64,000 bases of DNA from Nocardia sp. NBC_00403 (GTDB lineage: Bacteria > Actinomycetota > Actinomycetes > Mycobacteriales > Mycobacteriaceae), in contig NZ_CP107939.1 of assembly GCF_036046055.1 (NCBI RefSeq), forward strand, positions 8,060,001 to 8,124,000, given 5' to 3'. Below are positions 53,790 through 63,075 of this stretch, piece by piece. The position numbers were made by a program, and so were the translations under genes. Positions within the stretch are counted from its first letter, which is position 1. Each line of letters opens with the position of its first letter. A model generated the notes under the pieces. The model did no database searches, was not told the origin of the DNA, and was given only the letters and a program-made list of their open reading frames with translations.

Positions 53790-54383
53790 GTGGCAAGACC
53801 CCGGCGATTCACCGATGATCAGGTCCTCGACGCGGCGCGCGATCTGCTCGCCGATCCGGCGACGACCCGGCCGAGCATCGCCGCGATCAGCGCCGCCTCC
53901 GGCATCCACACCGGGTCGATCTACGTGCGCTTCGCCTCCCGCGAAGAGTTGCTCGCCCGGCTGTGGCTGCGCTCGATCCGGCGCTTCCAGATCGGGATCA
54001 TCGCCGCTCTCTCCGGGCCCGACCCGCTACTCGCCGCCGCGATGTACCTGACGCGGTACTGCCGTGAGCACCCCACCGAAGCCCGCGCGATGAAGATGTT
54101 CCGGCGCAACGAACTGCTCGAAGTGGGCCCTGAGGAACTGCGCGCCGATATCGCCGCGGTCAACGACCGAATGGACGACGCGCTGCGCGCCGCCGTCGTC
54201 GCGGAGTTCGGCGGCGTCGATGAGCACCGCATGGCGATCGCGGTGGCCGCCGTCAAAGCCATTCCCTATGGGCTCGTCCGCGAGTACATCGCGACCGCGA
54301 TGCCCATTCCGGACTGGGTCGACGACGTCACCGCCACCGCGACGGCCGCCGTTGTCCACAAGTTGAGCCCGACCGGCCGGTAG
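53790..54383 (+). CDS. TetR/AcrR family transcriptional regulator
   Basis: A 197-aa regulator. The DNA-binding domain is RFTDDQVLDAARDLLADPATT with SIAAISAASGIHTGSIYVRF. The C-terminal ligand domain is helical (MYLTRYCREHPTEARAMKMF). GTG start; the 30-bp divergent spacer to the DUF6463-like gene contains TAAGGCAAGG and CTTGCCTTAAG-like half-sites, but no clear full palindrome. Confidence 0.9.
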   Translation: MARPRRFTDDQVLDAARDLLADPATTRPSIAAISAASGIHTGSIYVRFASREELLARLWLRSIRRFQIGIIAALSGPDPLLAAAMYLTRYCREHPTEARAMKMFRRNELLEVGPEELRADIAAVNDRMDDALRAAVVAEFGGVDEHRMAIAVAAVKAIPYGLVREYIATAMPIPDWVDDVTATATAAVVHKLSPTGR

Positions 54384-54444
54384 GTCTGCCAGTACCGAGT
54401 GCCATTGCGGTGCTGAGTGACACCGGCCGTCAGGGCGAAAAGCC

Positions 54445-56973
54445 CTACAGATCCGCAATGGCCGCCAGCGGTGGCGTGCGCGCGGCTCGGATGCCGGGCC
54501 ACAGGGCCGCGAGGACGCCGACGACAGCCGAGCACACCAGGACGAGCACCAGCTGATTCCACGGGATCGCGATCTGATCGATGCCCAGGTCGCGCAGGGT
54601 GCGCAGGAATCCGACACCGAGCCCGAGGCCGAGCAGCATGCCGACGATCGCGCCGAACACCGCGATCAACATCGATTCCAGATAGATGGTCCTGCGCACC
54701 TGGGCACGCTGCATTCCGACCGCGCGCAGCATGCCGATCTCGCGACGGCGCTCCACCACCGACAGGGCCAAGGTATTGACGATGCCGAGGATCGCGATCA
54801 CCACCGCGAGCGCGAGCAGGCCATAGAGGATCGCGAGCAGCGTGTTGATCTGCTTGCCCTGCGCGCCCTTGAACTCCTCCGGGTCCTGGACCTGAACGAC
54901 CACGAATTGCTCGGTCGCCTTTTCCAGGTCGGTGCGCATCTCGGTGAGGTCCGCGCCGGGCTTGGCCTTGATCAGCATCAGGAAATTGGTGCGGAAGTTG
55001 ATCGGCATGGTCTCGTCGTACAGCTTGGGCGAGACCACCATCGGGCCGAGCAGCGGAGTCTTCTTGTAGATGCCCGTCACGGTCAGCTGAATCTTCTTCC
55101 CGTCCAGACTGACCACGGTGACCTGATTGCCGACCTTCCAACCCCGCTCGTCGGCCTCGTCCTCCGAGACCAGCATGTCGTGGTCGCCGAGGGTGTCGGT
55201 GCCGCGAATCACGTCGTAATTCAGCACACGGTCGAGCGGCCCGTCCGGCGAGGTGCCGATGAGCTGATCGTCGCCGACCTTCAGGCCGACGCCACGAATC
55301 CCGACCACATCGGCCACCTGCGGCACCGACTTGCGCACCGCGTCGCCCGCGCCGAGCGGCACCCCGATCAGCTGCGGCCCGGCCAGCACGTAGTCGGCGT
55401 TCACGCCCTTGTCGACCAGCACACTCACACTCGCCTTCGCCGATGCGCCGAGCATGCCGATCGCGGTCACCAGCATCAGTCCGAGGGTGAGCGCGAAAGC
55501 CGTTGCGGCCGTTCGACGCGGATTGCGTGCGGCATTGTTGCGTGCCATCCGCCCGATCGACCCGAACGGGCGAATCAGCACACCGAGCACCGCGACCACC
55601 GGCCGCGACACCGCGGGCGCGGCGAGCAGTACGGCCAAGATCAGCGCCAGCGCACCGATGCCGACGGTCAACGCGGCATTGCCACCGGTGGATCGCGCAC
55701 CGATCACCACGAGGACCACGCCTGCCACCGCCAGCACCGCACCACACAGGGTGCGCACCCGCAAGGAGTCACCGGCAGAAGCGAATTCCTCCCGCATCGC
55801 CTCGACGGGCGGGATTTTCGCGGCCCGCCGTGCGGGCGCATACGCGCTAACCAAAGTGACCAGCAGTCCGACGAGCATGCCGACCACGATCGTGCGCGGC
55901 CGCACCGCCATCGAACCGGTCGGCAAGCCGAGATCGAAAACATTGAGCAGCGCGGAAAGTCCGAACGCCAGACCGATGCCGCCCGCCAAACCGATGGCGC
56001 TGCCGATCAATCCGATGACGAAGGCCTCCGCAACCACCGAACGCCCGACCTGCTGCCTGCTTGCTCCCACCGCCCGCAGCAGTGCCAATTCGCGCAGCCG
56101 CTGGGCCACGATCATCGAGAAGGTGTTGTAGATGATGAACGTGCCGACGATCAGCGCGATCGCACCGAAGGCGAGCAGGAAGTAATTGATGAAGTTCAGC
56201 GCGTTGGAGATTTCCTTCTTCAGATCGGCGCGCACCTGCTCGCCGTTCTGCACCTTGTAGTCCTTCAAGGTGGTCGAAAGCTGGTCGCGCAGTCGGTCGC
56301 CCGGAATGCCCGCGGCGGCGATGTCGACGTAGGCGACGTGGGTGCCGTCGGTGAACAGCTTGCGCGCCTGGGTGTCGTCGAACAGCAGCCCGATGAAGCC
56401 GCCGGTATCGGAGGGCACCTGGTAGATACCGCTCACCGTGACGTCGATGGGTGGACCGTGCGACGGGATGAGGATCTTGGTCCTGTCCCCCACCTTCAGG
56501 CCGGCGCGTTCCGCGCCACCGGTGTTGATGGCCATCTCGCCTTCGCGCGCGGGCGGGGCGCCCTCGACGAATTTGTCCGGTTCGGCGACCGCCTTGTCCG
56601 GCGGCAGATACGACCGCCCGAAGGTGGGCGCGCCACCGGTCTGCACGGCCTTCTTGCCGTCCGGATACAGCAGCACCACAGGACCGTTCACGCTCGGCGC
56701 GACGGCCCGGACCCCGGCTGTCCCGGCGATCTGGTCCACCACGCTCTGCGGAACGCCGAGCGCCTGCCGTTCCTTGGGACTCACCCGAACATCGACGCCC
56801 TTGGCCTGATTGGCGAAGATCCCGTCGAAGGTGCGCTGCAGGGTGTCGGTGAACACGAACGAGCCCGCGATGAACGCGGTGCCGAGCACCACCGAGAGCA
56901 CAGTCAGTGCCAACCGCACCTTGTGCGCGGCGAGATTGCGCAAGGCCACCTTGCGCATCGGACTACCGGCCAT
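54445..56973 (-). CDS. FtsX/MacB-type ABC transporter permease
   Basis: An 842-aa permease with two FtsX halves. Each half has a MacB-like extracytoplasmic domain. The N-terminal helix follows MRKVALRNLAAHKVRLALTV. The first FtsX block is FINYFLLAFGAIALIVGTFI with RELALLRAVGASRQQVGRSV; a linker RNNAARNPRRTAATAFALTL opens the second half, with VVERRREIGMLRAVGMQRAQ. About ten membrane segments. It pairs with the ATPase gene 49 bp upstream. Such exporters are usually linked to lipoprotein, peptide or cell-envelope transport. Confidence 0.93.
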   Translation of the reverse strand: MAGSPMRKVALRNLAAHKVRLALTVLSVVLGTAFIAGSFVFTDTLQRTFDGIFANQAKGVDVRVSPKERQALGVPQSVVDQIAGTAGVRAVAPSVNGPVVLLYPDGKKAVQTGGAPTFGRSYLPPDKAVAEPDKFVEGAPPAREGEMAINTGGAERAGLKVGDRTKILIPSHGPPIDVTVSGIYQVPSDTGGFIGLLFDDTQARKLFTDGTHVAYVDIAAAGIPGDRLRDQLSTTLKDYKVQNGEQVRADLKKEISNALNFINYFLLAFGAIALIVGTFIIYNTFSMIVAQRLRELALLRAVGASRQQVGRSVVAEAFVIGLIGSAIGLAGGIGLAFGLSALLNVFDLGLPTGSMAVRPRTIVVGMLVGLLVTLVSAYAPARRAAKIPPVEAMREEFASAGDSLRVRTLCGAVLAVAGVVLVVIGARSTGGNAALTVGIGALALILAVLLAAPAVSRPVVAVLGVLIRPFGSIGRMARNNAARNPRRTAATAFALTLGLMLVTAIGMLGASAKASVSVLVDKGVNADYVLAGPQLIGVPLGAGDAVRKSVPQVADVVGIRGVGLKVGDDQLIGTSPDGPLDRVLNYDVIRGTDTLGDHDMLVSEDEADERGWKVGNQVTVVSLDGKKIQLTVTGIYKKTPLLGPMVVSPKLYDETMPINFRTNFLMLIKAKPGADLTEMRTDLEKATEQFVVVQVQDPEEFKGAQGKQINTLLAILYGLLALAVVIAILGIVNTLALSVVERRREIGMLRAVGMQRAQVRRTIYLESMLIAVFGAIVGMLLGLGLGVGFLRTLRDLGIDQIAIPWNQLVLVLVCSAVVGVLAALWPGIRAARTPPLAAIADL

Positions 56974-57022
56974 TACTGCTGCCCCTGCCTAGTGTGGGAG
57001 ACCGAGTAGGACTGTCTCGCAC

Positions 57023-57799
57023 TCACGCCTGCTCCAGTGCCTTCATCGTGTCGAGCACCGATTCCGCGGTGGGATCGCGCAGCTCGTCGACGATCCGTCC
57101 GTCGGCGAGGAAGATCACCCGGTCGGCGTAGCCCGCGGCGTGCGGTTCGTGGGTGACGATGACGACCGTCTGCCCGAATTCGTCCACCGCGGCCCGCAGG
57201 ATGTTGAGCACCTCCTCGGAGGCACGCGAGTCGAGATTGCCGGTCGGTTCGTCACCGAAAATGATCTCCGGCTTGCCCGCGAGCGCACGCGCACACGCAA
57301 CCCGCTGCTGTTGTCCGCCCGACAGCTCGCTGGGCCGGTGGGTGAGCCGGTCGGTCAGCCCGAGCCGCTCGAGCACCGTGTCCAGCCAGTCCTGGTCCGG
57401 CTTGCGGCCTGCGATGTCCAGCGGCAACGTGATGTTCTCCAGCGCCGTCAACGTCGGCACCAGGTTGAACGCCTGGAACACGAAGCCGATCCGGTCGCGC
57501 CGCAGCCGCGTCATCTGCTTGTCCGACAGCCCCGCCAGATCGGTGTCGCCGATCCGCACGGTTCCGGAACTGGCGCCGTCCAGACCTGCCAGGCAGTGCA
57601 TCAGCGTCGACTTACCGGAGCCCGATGGCCCCATGATCGCGGTGAACTCTCCCTTCGCAAACTCGACCGATACGCCGTCCAGTGCCCTGACCTGCGTATC
57701 TCCCGACCCGTAGACCTTCATCAGGTCGATGGCGCGAGCCGCGACATCGGTCGCGGCCGCCAATTCGGCGGTGTCGGTATCCACAACGTGCGAAGTCAT
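57023..57799 (-). CDS. ABC transporter ATP-binding protein (MacB/LolD type)
   Basis: A 258-aa ATPase. Walker A GPSGSGKSTLM, Q-loop FVFQAFNLVP, signature LSGGQQQRVACARALAG, Walker B IIFGDEPTGNLD and H-loop VIVTHEPH are all intact. The N-terminal ~25 residues are an extra Ala/Asp-rich arm. It is the first gene of a two-gene leftward unit with the FtsX-like permease. The MarR gene upstream (57891) runs in the same direction and could regulate it. Confidence 0.95.
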   Translation of the reverse strand: MTSHVVDTDTAELAAATDVAARAIDLMKVYGSGDTQVRALDGVSVEFAKGEFTAIMGPSGSGKSTLMHCLAGLDGASSGTVRIGDTDLAGLSDKQMTRLRRDRIGFVFQAFNLVPTLTALENITLPLDIAGRKPDQDWLDTVLERLGLTDRLTHRPSELSGGQQQRVACARALAGKPEIIFGDEPTGNLDSRASEEVLNILRAAVDEFGQTVVIVTHEPHAAGYADRVIFLADGRIVDELRDPTAESVLDTMKALEQA

Positions 57800-57890
57800 G
57801 CAGTCCAGTCTGTCTGCGATCGCGCCACCGCGCCATCGGGGAGAACCCCGATGACCTGAGTATCGATACGCCAGACGCGGGGCAGTCGCC

Positions 57891-58331
57891 CTACAAAAAC
57901 GCCGGTTCGGTGTCGCGCAGTTGGTCGAGCATGGTGGTCAACGCGCCCGTGAGCCGGCCGGTATCGGTGGCAACCAGATCGAGGCCCGCCTCGGTGACAG
58001 CGCGGGTCATCGTCTGGTAGGTCAGCAGGCCGCGTCGGGTAGGAAAGACCAGGACGCGTCTGCGGTCGGTGTCGTCGACCTTGCGATGGACCAGGTTCTG
58101 GGCGATCATCGCGTCGATGAGCCTGGTCAGGCTGGCGCCGGTGAGCAGGGTTGCCTCGCCGAGATGTGACATCGGACGTCCGGTGCCTGCGGCGACCGCG
58201 GTCAGCACGTGCCAGCGCGCGACGGAGGTTTCGCCGAGACAGGTCGCGACGGCGCGGTCCAATTCCTGTGACGCCCGGCGTACCAGTCGCGCCAGCTCCT
58301 CCAAAGCGGCGGGGGCAGTGCTATCGTCCAC
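57891..58331 (-). CDS. MarR-family transcriptional regulator
   Basis: A 146-aa winged-helix regulator: LARLVRRASQELDRAVATCL, the recognition region MSHLGEATLLTGASLTRLID, and the wing KVDDTDRRRVLVFPTRRG (DxRxx motif). The GTG at 58331 is chosen from family length; no Shine-Dalgarno, perhaps leaderless. The region just upstream is unusually AT-rich (TTGGATATAG, ATATATTTCC), fitting a promoter. It is in line with the ABC exporter genes. Confidence 0.85.
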   Translation of the reverse strand: MDDSTAPAALEELARLVRRASQELDRAVATCLGETSVARWHVLTAVAAGTGRPMSHLGEATLLTGASLTRLIDAMIAQNLVHRKVDDTDRRRVLVFPTRRGLLTYQTMTRAVTEAGLDLVATDTGRLTGALTTMLDQLRDTEPAFL

Positions 58332-58837
58332 CGCAGCACTATATCCAACGCCGTATGGTATTGATTCAAATGGAAATATATACGGTGATTCCCTTGCCGC
58401 TCTCGGGTTTTCGTGGCCGTTGCGACACCGTGGACATTGCACTGGTGGTGCCGCTGAGCGGACCGGCGGGCTTGTTCGGCCTCCCGCGGCTTGTACACGC
58501 CAGTGGCTATTTCGAGAGCGTGGTCTCCGCCGCCAACGTGCCGGCCGAACTGACCTCCTGACCTCGAGCGGTCCCAGCCGATCGGCCGTCGTGCGCTGAA
58601 TCGACCGCGCCACACCACGATCGACTCGGGATTCGGCCCCGCGCGCCACCCGCTGACGTACCGGTTCGCGGCTCGCGACGGAACCATTCGAATTGAGGCT
58701 TGGCATTTTCACCTCCGATCCCGATACTGACTCTCTGGGGCACGGCCCACGGGGGGCCGGTAGGAGGTACGGGGTGGCCACACACGCGGCCCTCGCGAGG
58801 GCGCATGCGAATGCGGTTACACGGAGGAGCATTAGGC
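58332..58837. promoter_or_regulatory. Divergent region between MarR and kinase genes
   Basis: About 500 bp without a supported gene. It holds an AT-rich patch at 58340-58385 (likely MarR-gene promoter, with CCGTAT/ATACGG half-sites) and a palindrome GCCCTCGCGAGGGC at 58789-58802. The kinase Shine-Dalgarno GGAGGAG lies at ~58823-58829. Confidence 0.4.
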
Positions 58838-60352
58838 ATGCCTTTGAGGGCAGGTGAGGTTTTCGCGGACTACCGCATCGTTCGCCAGCTCGGAGCGGGC
58901 GGTATGGGGTCGGTGTACCTGGCGCGGCATCCGCGGCTGCCGCGCCAGGATGCGCTGAAGGTCCTGACCGAAGGCGCGAGCGTGGACAGGGAGTTTCGGG
59001 CCAGGTTCATCCGTGAGGCCGAATTGGCTTCTCGGCTCGCACATCCCAATATCGTCGCGATCCACGATCGTGGTGTGTTCGAGGATGTCCTCTGGATCGC
59101 CATGCAGTTCGTCGAAGGCGGTGACGTGGCGCAATTGGTGCGCCAGGGACCACTGGCCCTGCCACCGGAACGCACCGTCCACATCATCGGCGAGGCCGCG
59201 CGCGGCCTGGACGCGGCACACGCCGCAGGACTGCTGCATCGGGATGTCAAACCCGCCAACATTCTGGTCGCACCAAGACCGGGCGCACCCGACCGAGTGC
59301 TGGTGACCGACTTCGGTATCGCCCGCGCCGCAGGCGAATCGACGGTGCTGACCGCCGCGGGTGAGGTGCTGGCCACGGTCGCATACGCGGCACCGGAGCA
59401 GATCAGCGGCAGCGGCGCCATGGATCAACGTGTCGATGTCTACGCGCTGGGCGGCACGCTCTATCACATGCTCACCGGCACAGCACCTTTCGCGCGTACG
59501 ACACCGACCGCGGTGATGCACGCGCATCTGGTCGAGCCGCCGCCCCGCCCGAGCGCCGTGAATCCCTCGCTGCCACCGCAGTTCGATGCGGTGATCGCGC
59601 GCGCGATGGCGAAGAACCCCGATGTCAGGTACCCGAGCTGCGGCGCCCTCGCCGCGGCCGCGTTCGCCGCACTGCGCGGTGAGTTGACGGAATCCGTTCC
59701 GACACCGGCGCCGCCACGACCACGTCGACGCACCAAGCTCGCCATTGTGATCGGTGCGGCGATTTGCGCGGTGGCGCTCGCGATCGTGGCAACGACCTGG
59801 GCGGTGACCTCGGATGACTCGGGCTCCAGCGCGTCGACTGTCGCGGCGACGACTTCGCCGAAGCGGACCGCTCCCGCCGTCGTCGACGACAAGGGACCGT
59901 GGGGTCCGTATGGCTACATGATCGCGGCCTTCCCCGACCTGCTGCCACGCACACCGATCGGCCTCGGCCATCAGGGCCTCAGATGTATTGCCGCCGACCC
60001 CGGCGGAGTCCCACGGCCCCTCGATGCGAAGTCGACTTTCGGGTGGCTGAGCTGCAACGGGGATGGGGATCCGCTCGCGGCTCTCGAGGTCTATTGCGTG
60101 TCCAGCCACATACCGTTCCGCACCGCGCCACCCAAGTACGTCACAAAACTGGGCGAACAGCGATGGACGCGGGGTTCGGCAGTGGGCGACGTGAGCTGGG
60201 GCGACACCGCCGACCGAGATGGCCGACCCAGAGGCACGCTCGAGATCAACTTCGATACCCCGGACCGCAACTTCTGCAACATCACGGCATACAGCTATGA
60301 GGAGTCGGGCCAAGCGCTGTACGAAAGGTGGTGGCCGGATGCACCGCTGTAG
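58838..60352 (+). CDS. Membrane Ser/Thr protein kinase (PknB-like catalytic domain)
   Basis: A 504-aa Hanks-type kinase. The P-loop is LGAGGMGSVY (19-27), the ATP lysine is K41, the catalytic loop is HRDVKPAN (D136, N141), then DFGIAR and YAAPEQ. A Pro/Arg linker and one membrane helix follow (KLAIVIGAAICAVALAIVAT). The ~170-residue external domain has four or more cysteines (LRCIAADPGG, LSCNGDG, VYCVSSH, NFCNIT). It lacks PASTA repeats. It overlaps a lipoprotein gene and is paralogous to the kinase at 61603, including the external domain. Confidence 0.93.
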   Translation: MPLRAGEVFADYRIVRQLGAGGMGSVYLARHPRLPRQDALKVLTEGASVDREFRARFIREAELASRLAHPNIVAIHDRGVFEDVLWIAMQFVEGGDVAQLVRQGPLALPPERTVHIIGEAARGLDAAHAAGLLHRDVKPANILVAPRPGAPDRVLVTDFGIARAAGESTVLTAAGEVLATVAYAAPEQISGSGAMDQRVDVYALGGTLYHMLTGTAPFARTTPTAVMHAHLVEPPPRPSAVNPSLPPQFDAVIARAMAKNPDVRYPSCGALAAAAFAALRGELTESVPTPAPPRPRRRTKLAIVIGAAICAVALAIVATTWAVTSDDSGSSASTVAATTSPKRTAPAVVDDKGPWGPYGYMIAAFPDLLPRTPIGLGHQGLRCIAADPGGVPRPLDAKSTFGWLSCNGDGDPLAALEVYCVSSHIPFRTAPPKYVTKLGEQRWTRGSAVGDVSWGDTADRDGRPRGTLEINFDTPDRNFCNITAYSYEESGQALYERWWPDAPL

Positions 60353-61592
60353 CCGCAGGACAGACGCGCTACGGGCAATCGCGGCAACCGTCCTCATCAT
60401 CGGCCTACTGTCCGGATGCGGCGAGACACCGGGTATCCCACGAGCCCACATCCCGGATCTGAACGCATTGGACGTCGGAGAGTTCGGGACCGATCCGCTC
60501 GCAGAACCACGCAATGACAAGGACAGCTACGGCCACATTCTCGAGTCGGCGCGGATGGCCGACGCCTTGGTCCACCCCACTGACATCGATCGTGCTTTCA
60601 CGTTCGGCTCGCCCTCGTTGCTCCCGAGACCCGGTGACACCACAGGGATTCTCGCCGAAACAGCCCTTCCGGTGCTGAAGAAGCACCGGATGCTTGCCGG
60701 GTACAGCATCCGCGGCACCGACCGTGAAGGCGAGGCCGGGCGGACAGTCGGCCAAGCCAGGGCATTGCGCCTTTCGGTCCTTCGTCTTCCCGACGAGGCG
60801 GCGGCCCGCAACGCCGCGCAAGAGATCGAGTCGGCCGATTTCGCCGTCAGTCCCGACAACGTCGCCGTCGCGATACCCGAATATGCCGGTGCACACAGTC
60901 ATTGGCGACCACTGGTGCCGACGCTCGGCACGGTAGTTGCCCATGGGCCCTTCGTCGTTGCGATTTTCGCGGGCCTCCCGACCATTGATCTGCCCGCCTT
61001 GACCGCCTTGACCACTGCCGCGCTCAAAGCAGAACTGCCTCGCCTCGACCGCTTCGTGTCCACGCCTGCCGACAAACTGTCCACGCTCCCGCTCGACCGC
61101 GAGGGCATGCTGCGCCGAATACTGCCCGCACAGCACGGCAAGTGGCCATACCCCACCGTCACCAGGGTCGACATCGGAACAGTCGCCGGATACGGTGGCG
61201 CCCACTTCGAATCGGGTGTGGTCCTCGGACCCGGCGGCGCCGATCACTGGACACGGGGCGATGCGGCGGATACGAGCAAGCCCGATCCAGCCGAGATCGA
61301 GAGCCTCGCCGCCGTCGAGCACCGCCGGCTGCTGCGTATGCCAAATGCCGTCAAGGCGCGCAAGTATTTCGAAGGCAAAGCCGAAGCGATCGCCAGAGAC
61401 TTCGAGTCCATCGCGCCGCCCGACCAGGTTCCCGACACGGCATGCGTGCGCCAGAAGAGCCCTGGATCATCCGACATCTATCTGTGCATCGTGCGATACG
61501 GCAGATATGTGGCCACCGTGCTCGACCCACAAGAGAAGACCGTCAAGCAGATGACCGCCGCGCAGTACGCCCTACTAGTGAACAACGACTAG
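60339..61592 (+). CDS. Lipoprotein of the DUF7373 type
   Basis: A 417-aa lipoprotein (lipobox GLLSGCGE, Cys ~27). The start IPDLNALDVGEFGTDPLAEP resembles the DUF7373 lipoproteins common in Nocardia and Rhodococcus. The protein is mixed alpha/beta with two C-terminal cysteines (TACVRQKS, YLCIVRYG) near GRYVATVLDPQEKT. ATG lies 14 bp inside the kinase gene. Sandwiched between two receptor kinases, it may be exported to the same surface and serve as ligand or co-receptor; that is inference. Confidence 0.75.
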   Translation: MHRCSRRTDALRAIAATVLIIGLLSGCGETPGIPRAHIPDLNALDVGEFGTDPLAEPRNDKDSYGHILESARMADALVHPTDIDRAFTFGSPSLLPRPGDTTGILAETALPVLKKHRMLAGYSIRGTDREGEAGRTVGQARALRLSVLRLPDEAAARNAAQEIESADFAVSPDNVAVAIPEYAGAHSHWRPLVPTLGTVVAHGPFVVAIFAGLPTIDLPALTALTTAALKAELPRLDRFVSTPADKLSTLPLDREGMLRRILPAQHGKWPYPTVTRVDIGTVAGYGGAHFESGVVLGPGGADHWTRGDAADTSKPDPAEIESLAAVEHRRLLRMPNAVKARKYFEGKAEAIARDFESIAPPDQVPDTACVRQKSPGSSDIYLCIVRYGRYVATVLDPQEKTVKQMTAAQYALLVNND

Positions 61593-61602
61593 GGGTCGCA
61601 CC

Positions 61603-63075
61603 GTGCGTACTTTGCTTCCCGGCGCGGTCGTCGCCGGGTACCGGATCGAGCGCAAGCTCGGCACCGGCGGTATGGGCAGCGTGTACCTTGCGCAGCATCC
61701 GCGGTTGCCGCGCAGGGACGCGCTCAAAGTGCTCTCCGATACCCACGGCTCCAGTAGCGAGTTCCGGGCGCGGTTCATCCGCGAGGCCGAATTGGCCGGT
61801 CGGCTCGACCATCCGAATATCGTGGCGATATACGACTGCGGTGCCGATGCCGGCCGGCTGTGGATCGCGATGCAGTTCATCGATGGACTCGATGCGGCAG
61901 AACTGGCCAGGCAGGGTGCACTGACGCCCGATCGTGCCGTCGCGATCGTCGAAGGAGCTGCCCGCGGGCTGGACGAAGCGCACCGGGCCGGATTGCTGCA
62001 TCGCGATGTCAAGCCGGCGAATATCCTCATCGCGCGCGACAGCGGTGTGGATCGCGCACTGGTCACCGATTTCGGAATTGCCCGTCCCACGGGCGAATCG
62101 GCGGGCCTGACGGCTGCCGGATCGGTGCTCGCCACGCTGGCGTACGCAGCGCCCGAGCAAATCCACGGCGCGACACTCGATCACCGCGTCGATGTATACG
62201 CACTGGGCGCAACCCTCTTTCAATTGCTCACCGGCACAGTGCCTTTTCCGCGTGACACACCTGGCGCGGTGATGCATGCCCACCTGACCGCGCCACCGCC
62301 GCGACCGAGCATTGTGGTGCCGACACTGCCGAGGGAACTGGATGCCGTCATCGCTCGCGCGATGGCCAAGAACCCCTACGAGCGCTATCCCGGCTGCGGC
62401 GCGCTGGCCGAAGCCGCGGCCGCGGCACTGCGCGGTGAGCGAACCGAACCGGTGCCTCCGCCGTTGCTCGGCCGCCGCACCAAGATCATCGTCGCGGCCG
62501 GCGCAACTCTCTGCGCGCTCGCAGCGACCGGCTTCTTTGTCACTCGGCCCGATACCGGGTCAGGACTCGCCGCAACCACCACCGCACCGCCGTCCGCGAG
62601 CGTCTCCGCTCCCGCGCCGGCATCGCCATGGGGCCAGTACGGTTTCATCGCCGACGCGTTTCCCGGCCTGCTCCCCGCCACTCCGGCGTCCCGCGGGTAC
62701 CAGAACCTTCGATGCAATGCCAGCGACAGCAGCAACCAGATCGTTCCCCTCGACGTAACGGTGGCGGAGCCCGGCCTGTTCTGCTCCGGCGACGGCATCC
62801 CGATCTCCTCGGTGTTGGTGAAGTGCAACGCCGACCGCTCGATGCTTCCTCGGCTCCAATCCTTCAGCGGAGACGAGGGTGAGGAAACGTGGAGTCGTCC
62901 ATCCGGGACCGGCAGCGCGGTGTGGAGCTCCAAGGCGAATTCCGAGGGATCGCCGAAGGGCGTATTGGAAGTGCGATTCGACGGGAGTGCCCGCGGCTTC
63001 TGCAAAGTGCGGATCTTCGGCGCATCATCCGGCCGTGAACTCCACGATCAGTGGTGGCCGAACGCGCCGATCTAG
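61603..63075 (+). CDS. Membrane Ser/Thr protein kinase, paralogue of the 58838 kinase
   Basis: A 490-aa kinase with LGTGGMGSVY, ALKVL, HRDVKPAN, DFGIAR and YAAPEQ. A helix (KIIVAAGATLCALAATGFFV) follows. The external domain matches that of the first kinase: WGQYGFIADAFPGLLP versus WGPYGYMIAAFPDLLP, and both end in QWWPNAPI / RWWPDAPL. GTG start 10 bp after the lipoprotein gene. The two kinases are probably a local duplication that now respond to different signals. Confidence 0.93.
   Translation: MRTLLPGAVVAGYRIERKLGTGGMGSVYLAQHPRLPRRDALKVLSDTHGSSSEFRARFIREAELAGRLDHPNIVAIYDCGADAGRLWIAMQFIDGLDAAELARQGALTPDRAVAIVEGAARGLDEAHRAGLLHRDVKPANILIARDSGVDRALVTDFGIARPTGESAGLTAAGSVLATLAYAAPEQIHGATLDHRVDVYALGATLFQLLTGTVPFPRDTPGAVMHAHLTAPPPRPSIVVPTLPRELDAVIARAMAKNPYERYPGCGALAEAAAAALRGERTEPVPPPLLGRRTKIIVAAGATLCALAATGFFVTRPDTGSGLAATTTAPPSASVSAPAPASPWGQYGFIADAFPGLLPATPASRGYQNLRCNASDSSNQIVPLDVTVAEPGLFCSGDGIPISSVLVKCNADRSMLPRLQSFSGDEGEETWSRPSGTGSAVWSSKANSEGSPKGVLEVRFDGSARGFCKVRIFGASSGRELHDQWWPNAPI

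Noticed and set aside
54907..57009. A 700-aa + strand frame opposite the ABC permease
   Set aside because: His/Arg/Gln-rich composition of an antisense frame; the permease on the minus strand has clear FtsX motifs.
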